Source of the DNA: Ecdyonurus torrentis
Lineage: Eukaryota; Arthropoda; Insecta; Ephemeroptera; Heptageniidae
Assembly: GCA_949318235.1 (NCBI GenBank)
Contig: OX439127.1
Span: 12,076,115-12,140,114, forward strand
Direction of reading: 5' to 3'
Length of the DNA stretch: 64,000 nt
Positions 56,234-64,000 of the stretch are shown piece after piece. The first letter of the stretch is position 1. Each line of letters starts with the position of its first letter. The notes under the pieces were generated by a model. That model searched no databases, was not told the DNA's origin, and saw only the letters and a list, made by a program, of their open reading frames with translations. The position numbers were made by a program, and so were the translations under genes.

Positions 56234-56508
56234 TATAGGGTGTGTACGCATGACGTCATTCTGAGTGCTTTTCGATGCTCTTCTTGAGCAATGAATAACA
56301 TTGCTCAGCATAGGACAAACTTAGTTTTTGGCTATTTTCTTTGGAAAATTAGCTATTTTTCGGTCATTATTATTTTTCTTGCATACTTGAGGTACTAATT
56401 CAAACTGTTAGCAGCATCAATGCTCTCCAAAAAATTGCAAAAAAGTATTTTTAAACTGGCAAAATGTGGCATTTTCCTATACCGGCCAATGTTATTTAAT
56501 ACTCACAT
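56234..56508 (-). repeat. Interspersed repeat family 2, copy D (inverted relative to copy C)
   Basis: This is the reverse-orientation partner of 47090-47340, about 9 kb away. Its left end carries ATGACGTCAT at 56250-56259 and just beyond its right edge lies ATGACGTCGAC (about 56509-56519), so the two edges are loosely inverted copies of each other. This may be the remains of short terminal inverted repeats. It contains an extra AT-rich stretch and small insertions relative to copy C. Confidence 0.8.
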
Positions 56509-56969
56509 ATGACGTCGACTTTAACATTAATGAAACCATCCTATATATAACTTTTGTTATAGGCTTGATACCTTCTCAGATACATTTTATTATTTTTTTT
56601 ATTTTTAAAATTCTAAACAGAGCTGTGACATATAATAACAGATTTTTTTAATGTAATTTAATTCTTTGCATATATATATTATATAAAATATATAAAATTA
56701 TACTCTCGAATTCTCGATACTTATCACCCCAGAAATCTAGTTGTCATTATGTAAAATCAGTGTGGTGTGAAAATAATATTTAAAAGAAAAAAAAAATTGG
56801 TGAGAAGGAATATAAAGACATTAAATATGCGTGTATATGTATCCGCAATAGTGTCGAGACACATTCCTGTCAACACCGTCATATTAGCTATACTGTATAG
56901 TGTCAGTTTTGCTTTCTTTTAGCTGGAGTTTAAGTAGTCTCATGGTATATACCCCACCCGCGCGGTGTA

Positions 56970-56992
56970 TGTGTGTGTGTGTGTGTGTGTGT
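56970..56992 (+). repeat. (TG)n microsatellite
   Basis: 11 units, next to CCCACCCGCGCGGTG. Confidence 0.95.
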
Positions 56993-57110
56993 AAATGAAG
57001 GGTAAAATGTAATCTAACACTCGAGATATAAGAAGCAGCAAAGAGTGAGCGACATTGCGTGTCTATTCTCTTTTTACCTATCCGTTTTGCTTGTCACATC
57101 AAACTATAGC

Positions 57111-57113
<3 letters not shown>

Positions 57114-57158
<45 letters not shown>
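57114..57158 (+). repeat. Poly(T) tract, 45 bases
   Basis: The longest homopolymer in the window. Confidence 0.95.
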
Positions 57159-57160
<2 letters not shown>

Positions 57161-57448
57161 CTTTCAAATTTTTTTTTCTTCATGATCGAAGTTGTCAGCT
57201 TTAACACTAGCCTATATGCTGTACATGATGTATTATCTTATTATATTCATAAATTTCTCGCATCTTATTGCATGCTATATTATATATTAATATTTATACC
57301 ACAGTATTTATTTACTATAACGCATATTATAAAGTTTGGAATGTTGTGAGGAAGGGAGTAGGGGGTATTATAAAAGTTGGTAAACCATAAACTTGTGTAT
57401 TATAATAACAACAATAATAATACTATATAATATAGAGACGAAGAGTAA

Positions 57449-57467
57449 GAGAGAGAGAGAGAGAGAG
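57449..57467 (+). repeat. (GA)n microsatellite
   Basis: Nine units. Confidence 0.93.
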
Positions 57468-58418
57468 TAATATACGTGGTTAATCGTTTCTCGTAAACAC
57501 TAAAGTGAGTAATCCTCTCTCTCTAGAAGCCAATAAACCTGAAACTTATGCAACTGTGTGAACAAGCACGTAGAACAGAAACGAACAAGCACTAATACGT
57601 GATGTATAACCAAGTGGAATTTTAACCTCTTAAAAACTTAACAGCAATAATAATAACTTCCCTAAAATATGTATGTATATTATATAGTCTCTTCATAAAT
57701 ATCAACTATATATATTTGTACAATATTTAATTAGAAAATCTTAATTAGTTTTCTGGTATATTGAAGTTGTTTTTTCTTTCAAATGTTTTCTTTATAATAG
57801 TATAAAGAAAAACAGAACCATAAATCACAGTTCAGACGCTTTGATAAGATTGATAAAAAGTATAATTTCGGTATGTAAAAGCTTTTTTTTTTTTTTTATT
57901 ATTATTTTTTTGTAAAGGTTGATAAAAAGCTTTACATTTGATTACTTATATTTCATTCCTATGCCACAAGAAAAATTAAATAAGTTGAATTAATATCGTC
58001 ATAGATTATGTATGTATTTATAAATATATTACAAAAACTTATGTTTTCATGCTTAATTAATAGCTAATTATTATTATTATTAATTTTAATTACACCATTT
58101 CTATATACAGTCAGTGTGCAAGCATTGTTTGAAAAAACAATATATTAAAAGCAATAAAAGAATTATGATGCTACATTGAATGCTACAAAATTCTGTTATT
58201 ATTATCTTACAGCCACTAAAAAAATTACCTTATTAAATGGCTAAAATAACTTTAATTTATATATTTTTTCTCGTTCTCTTTTGATAAAACTCAAGGGCTA
58301 ATGTTTGTTTGTGTATAAAGCTTCTGCTTGAGCTGACTTTTTTTTTTATTATTATTATTATTTCTCTCGTTTCTTTCGTTTTCCTTGCCGACAATAATAT
58401 AATAATAGAAGGACAATG

Positions 58419-58419
<1 letters not shown>

Positions 58420-58502
<83 letters not shown>
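58420..58502 (+). repeat. (AT)n microsatellite
   Basis: About 41 units. Confidence 0.97.
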
Positions 58503-58508
<6 letters not shown>

Positions 58509-59147
58509 GCTTGTTACTTATATAAAAGACGTCACATTACGTATTATAAGTAGTGAAGTAAACGATGCGGTGGTTCCGTATGCTATAGTATTATAAAAAA
58601 ATAATAATATAATAAAAAAAAAAAAAAAAAAAAACAGGAAACGCTTTTATTTAATTCTTTAAAAAAATGCATCACATAATAATAAAAAGCAGAATAAATA
58701 AAAAGATAATAATTATATACTAAGCTAATATTATATAGACCTTTGCTTGCTTTTTAAACAATACGATGATATTTCCGTGCTAGAAACATAGATAAGGTGT
58801 TGTGAGTCAACTATTATTATAGATATCAAAAAGAACAAAAAATATTTTGTTAACGCTAAAAAATAATAATGATAAATAAATAAGATTTTATGTATATATA
58901 TATATATATTTTTTTTTTGTTTACTTAATACGATAAGAAATAATTTATAACATAAAATTTTGACACGTTTTAAATTTGATAATGTTTAAATATACAAAAT
59001 ATTCATGTTTACATGACCTCTAATATTCGCTTATCATCATTATATAATATAATTTTAACTGAAACGATATCAAACATGCATGTGCGATAAAATATGATTA
59101 TATTATTATTCACTGGTTTTATTACCTTTTTTTTTTCATATATATAA

Positions 59148-59149
<2 letters not shown>

Positions 59150-59237
<88 letters not shown>
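59150..59237 (+). repeat. (TA)n microsatellite, one G
   Basis: One ATGTA break near 59164. Confidence 0.96.
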
Positions 59238-59241
<4 letters not shown>

Positions 59242-59458
59242 ATGTTTATGCATATACATTTGAAAATGACAATAAAATCAATGTTATGTGGTTATATATT
59301 CACAAATATATTTTATATAATTATTTAATTAAATAAATTTTAATCTATTTTAAATCAAAAATTTATTAATAATATATAATATTGATTTGCATTTTCATTT
59401 CAATATAAGATTAAATAGATTATAAATAAAATATATTTTTCTTATAAAGAACCCGGAC

Positions 59459-59462
<4 letters not shown>

Positions 59463-59549
<87 letters not shown>
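59463..59549 (+). repeat. (TA)n microsatellite
   Basis: About 43 units. Confidence 0.97.
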
Positions 59550-59554
<5 letters not shown>

Positions 59555-60124
59555 AGATGAAGAAGCAATTTTTCATCATCACACATATTTAAATGTATAA
59601 TAATAATATTATTTTTCATTACTTGCTATTATACAACAAGTACAAAATGTTATAATAAACCTTGATTTATAAAAATAATAATAATAATACTAAAAGGGTT
59701 TTAAAACGTTGACGTGCAGAAAGTATAATAAGATGCAATCTTAAGTATTAAAAGAAAAATATTATATACACATACAGAAGTTTTACTTTGGAACTTTTGT
59801 GCATTTATAACTGAATGGATGCAGGGCGGAATATATAAGGGAGTAAGTGTATAGAATTATATAATATAAATATATAATAATAATAAAAAAAAACTATTGT
59901 GATAATAGAAAGATTACTCTTGTCCTTGATAAACCTGTGATTGAAAGTTGGGATTAGCTTAGCAGCAGTTACATTATAAGATAAGTAGTATAGGAGGGAT
60001 ACTCCCTGTATATATATAATATAAATAAAGAATTATTCTTTTCTTATACACCGACGTTCATCATTCTCTTATTGCAGTAGATTGCATTAAATTTTTTTCT
60101 AATAATATATACTCAACAAGCTTA

Positions 60125-60321
<197 letters not shown>

Positions 60322-60864
60322 AAAAAGTTTTTAATCTTTTTTGATTTACAATGAAGTATATTTCAAAAGGCAGATTATTATAATATATTTATATATTATA
60401 AAAATCATAATAAAAATGTAGAATTTTATATGTAGGTGGACAATTTAAACAAATATATTATTTTTTATAATATAAATATAATAAAAATTATTACATAATC
60501 ACAAAATACATCATTTACTTGTAATATGAAGTTTATAATAGGATTATAAATAATAATAATAAACCGAAAAAAAAATATTTATATAATAAAAAAAATTCTT
60601 TATTGTTATTTATTTGCATTTTTAATGTCATTGTTGTTATTATATCTATTTATATTTTATTTATATTATATAATTTCTCCGGTTTTGCAAGTTTCAATTT
60701 ATTTGCTACTTGATAATAAAATATGACACAAGCAAGTTGAAAACCTGTATTCATTAATTAACTAATTAGCTAGTTAAAGTATTAGTACCAGATGAGTGAG
60801 CTCGGAAGCAGTAGAGTGGTGGTCGAACATAACATGAATTCTGACTCAAAATGTTGGCTCACTT

Positions 60865-60899
60865 GGGTGGGTGGGTGGACGTTGTATATACCTTTGCTT

Positions 60900-60938
<39 letters not shown>
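60865..60938 (+). repeat. GGGT tandem followed by (AG)n
   Basis: GGGTGGGTGGGTGG at 60865-60878, then (AG)n at 60901-60938. Confidence 0.93.
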
Positions 60939-60940
<2 letters not shown>

Positions 60941-61155
60941 AGGTGTATATCATCTCGCTTGGTTGACTACTTTGGTGCGGCTTTTTGGTCATCACATTGG
61001 CAAAATATATCATATAGGGGACCTAAAACATCACTCTAACGCGTATATCATGGTAGCTACAAACTTTAAACTTCATTCACCCATACCTGTCTCACTGAAC
61101 TCACTGTCTCACTAAACTTATCTACTATGGGTGTAATCATAACAAATTTCATACA

Positions 61156-61156
<1 letters not shown>

Positions 61157-61224
<68 letters not shown>
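61157..61224 (+). repeat. (TA)n microsatellite
   Basis: About 34 units ending in CACATA. Confidence 0.97.
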
Positions 61225-61231
<7 letters not shown>

Positions 61232-61431
61232 TAAGTGTGTGTCTGCGGCAAGTCGTATTTTCGCCCCAGCCACCGCCGCGAGTGTGGTATGTGTGTAATT
61301 TCCATATACTTTTCAATAAACGAACTGTTCAAAGCATCTTCTATAAATAAGAATTATATATAAAGTTAGTATTTTAAAACAAGCATAATTATTAATTTTT
61401 TTAGTAATTTCTTATAAAAAAAAATGTAATG

Positions 61432-61770
61432 AAAGGAATAGACCAGAAGATAACATAAGCATTTATATCACAAAACACTTGTTAATAACTTTAGTTTGTC
61501 CTAAAACGCAACTGTATAGCTCTGTAGCAGTGATCAGAAATTTTCGATTTATGCAACCCGCACAACAATTTTTTTTTTTTCACTAATTTTCATGTTTCTG
61601 ACGTCAGAAACATGAATAGTCACACAAATTGCATACTTTACAGTATTTTCACGCTCTCTCGTGGGGCTACATTGACATTCTGGTAAAAATTGTCATCAGT
61701 TTTGAAAATCCCATATCGTGTTTATTCATTAAAAAGCACATGTTGTTTTATGCGGTCTATAGTTTTAAAT
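61432..61770 (-). repeat. Interspersed repeat family 1, copy B (inverted relative to copy A)
   Basis: This is the reverse-orientation partner of 24627-24960, 36.8 kb away. It begins AAAGGAATAGACCAGA, the complement of the end of copy A, and ends at GCGGTCTATAGTTTTAAA. The internal palindrome CATGTTTCTGAC/GTCAGAAACATG at 61591-61614 is perfect here and has one mismatch in copy A. The copies differ by scattered substitutions and short indels, suggesting older insertions than the foldback element at 18.3 kb. Confidence 0.85.
61591..61614. promoter_or_regulatory. Perfect 24-bp CRE-centred palindrome in repeat copy B
   Basis: CATGTTTCTGAC followed by GTCAGAAACATG is perfectly self-complementary around TGACGTCA (61599-61606). 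Confidence 0.4.
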
Positions 61771-62239
61771 ATAATAAGATATCTAAAATATATAAATATA
61801 GTTAAAGAAGACTAACAGGAAATATTTTATGTTGTAATTGCAAATAGATTACATATTTAAACATATAAATTAATAAATAACCCATGATATACGTATAATA
61901 ATTTAATGTGCATATTGTGCTATTTTTATTATTAGTACCACTGTGTTATATGTTGTAAGATTTTTCCTCACTAAAATGTCCTTTTTTAATGTTACTAATA
62001 ATTAAATTGACGATTTAAGCAAGGTCTTTGATCCTGCGAACATTAAAAAGAAAAAAAAAAGATAAAAAGGCAATAATGGCTCCTAAAAATTATTTACATT
62101 TATATATTTTAAATATAAATTATAATATTATTTACTATTTACATAAATAGCATGATATGATTTAACCTGAAATAGCACTTAATTTTTATTTTTTATTTGT
62201 GTTTCAATAATGGGAATTGTGATGGTTATAATTTACTGG

Positions 62240-62244
<5 letters not shown>

Positions 62245-62283
<39 letters not shown>
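62245..62283 (+). repeat. (GA)n microsatellite
   Basis: About 19 units. Confidence 0.96.
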
Positions 62284-62286
<3 letters not shown>

Positions 62287-62809
62287 GGAACATGCACTCG
62301 TAATTACGATTACATTTTTTGTTTTGTTATTATTATGCTGAATCATGCACAAATTAAAAATTTTAAAAACTCGTACACAATTTAATTGTTGGCAAACAAA
62401 AATGTTTATGCCATGTTTTGTTTTTTATTATTATTATTATTATTATTTTTTTAATAAGAAAAATGTATATAATACTATAGCAAGTAAAGTACGTATTTAT
62501 GCATGCAATAATGGTATAGAGCGAGTTTTTAGGTGTGAAATATATAGGTTGTATGGTGGCAAACATAGATGGTTGAAACTTTAGCTTGGAGGTCGGGGAG
62601 GTGGGTGGACATATAGGGTTAACATTGGCCCCTTGTATTTGTCACGTCACGCAATACTTTAGGCACGCACAACAACACATTGAATAAGACTATAATGCAG
62701 AAACATAAGATCGCATGAGAGGACGATGACAATAACTATATTCCATCTGAATCATATCTCGCCCAAGAGTGCTGAGATCTTACAGACGCTATATTATGTA
62801 AAATACTTC

Positions 62810-62832
62810 TTTTTTTTTTTTTTTTTTTTTTT
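62810..62832 (+). repeat. Poly(T) tract
   Basis: 23 consecutive T. Confidence 0.94.
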
Positions 62833-62957
62833 CTTTTTTTAAGAAATTTAAAGAATCAATATTCTTAAGGTTTATTTTTGAATGTTTTAAAATAGAATAT
62901 TGGAACCATTAAATTTTTTTGTTTTGGACAAAAAAAAAAAAGTATTAGACTGTATGG

Positions 62958-63074
62958 CTGCTGGCACTTTGTGAGGGAGGAAAGGTGAGCTGCGCTTGGG
63001 AACGCGAGAAGTCGAGATGAGCGCATGTTTCAGACCAGGGAACACATGTAAACCACCAAACTGTGTATAAAAAG

Positions 63075-63107
<33 letters not shown>
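62958..63107 (+). mobile_element. Possible short retroposed sequence with poly(A) tail
   Basis: A G+C-richer body of about 120 bp (62958-63077) ends in a 30-base poly(A) run (63078-63107). The hexamer GTATGG stands on both sides (62952-62957 and 63108-63113), which could be a short target-site duplication. This is the layout of a SINE or processed RNA copy. A six-base duplication is short and could be chance; no clear RNA polymerase III boxes are visible. Confidence 0.25.
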
Positions 63108-63110
<3 letters not shown>

Positions 63111-63288
63111 TGGAAAGGATGCGGGGATATTATATATATATATATATATATAATGTATTAATTTACTTTATATACCAAAATTTCATTTCATAAATTTGCT
63201 ATTTAAAAAAAAAAAATAATAATAAATACGAGATTTCAGCTTAAAGGAAGAATTCTTGGATAATTGTATTCGCTGAATCCAAACTCAA

Positions 63289-63402
<114 letters not shown>

Positions 63403-63951
63403 TTTAATATTTTATTTATTAAATTTATTTATTTATTTTAGTAGACATATAGCTTACATATCCATAATAAGTAAATAAATAAACATTTGTTTTAAAGATA
63501 TAATATCGTAAAATTAAATGAAATCAGCTAAGTAATATATTATATAACACGCTGATAAAAGTAAATATGAATGTAATAATAATGCATTATAGCTCAATAC
63601 AACAACATTTATGCATAACATCATAATTTATGCTATATATTGTATACAGAGTGATTGTATGTACTATAGCATAATATATATAAGATCTACAGCATAATTA
63701 TACTTATAATTATTTCAAAATGCACAAACATTTGTGCTCTACAATATAGGAATTATTCAACGCATAGCATAAATTACGTAATTTATTCCCAGCAAGTTGT
63801 TATAAATAAACAAAATCTATTACAAAAATTTATATACAGTATACAGTAAAAATTTATAGAAATTTTAATAATATCATTATTATAACTGAATATTATAATA
63901 TTTTCGTGGAGATGAAAAAGATATTATATATACGTACAGTACATAATAATA

Positions 63952-63955
<4 letters not shown>

Positions 63956-63983
<28 letters not shown>
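63956..63983 (+). repeat. Poly(T) tract at window end
   Basis: 28 consecutive T. Confidence 0.95.
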
Positions 63984-64000
63984 GGATAGCATCATTCAAA

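Overview
The window looks like non-coding nuclear DNA from an AT-rich animal genome, read by eye at roughly a fifth to a quarter G+C. Open reading frames are short. Almost all are low-complexity translations of microsatellites (Ser-Leu, Arg-Glu, Tyr-Ile, Thr-His runs) or of A/T-rich sequence. I found no bacterial-style gene, rRNA, tRNA, recognisable protein domain, CRISPR array, virus or intact transposase. It could be a gene desert or the inside of a very large intron, and the sequence cannot separate these. An arthropod is a reasonable guess from the extreme AT content, the dense (AG)n, (AT)n and (CA)n tracts, and the TA-flanked inverted-repeat transposons. This is inference: very AT-rich genomes are known in, for example, aphid-parasitoid wasps, but cnidarians and other invertebrates are not excluded.

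The window is dominated by simple repeats. There are about fifty long dinucleotide tracts, several over 100 bp and the longest an uninterrupted (TA)n of about 185 bp near 60.2 kb. There are also more than twenty homopolymer A or T runs of 20 to 45 bases. They are spread along the whole window.

Between the simple repeats lie a few structured elements found by comparing distant parts of the window. (1) 18289-19478 is a 1,190-bp foldback transposon with near-identical inverted arms of about 387 bp, CAGGGTGT termini and TA on both sides. (2) 13929-14444 is a smaller 516-bp inverted-repeat element starting CAGTTGAA, also flanked by TA, with a (CT)n tract in its loop. (3) One interspersed repeat family has copies at about 24627-24960 and, inverted, 61432-61770; each carries a TGACGTCA-centred palindrome. 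(4) A second family has copies at about 47090-47340 and, inverted, 56234-56508. (5) A diverged direct duplication lies at 41498 and 41814. (6) A possible short retroposed sequence with a poly(A) tail ends at 63107.

A few isolated G+C-rich or motif-rich islands (5090-5310, 8167-8262, 10240-10410, 22800-22890, 31520-31690, 38580-38800) stand out and are the best candidates for promoters, enhancers or non-coding exons. None is proven. Across the window the octamer TGACGTCA occurs at seven places, far more than base composition predicts, and ATCGAT clusters at 17.24-17.42 kb. No set of interacting genes is encoded here. The biology that can be supported is transposon remnants, satellite-like simple repeats and putative regulatory islands.
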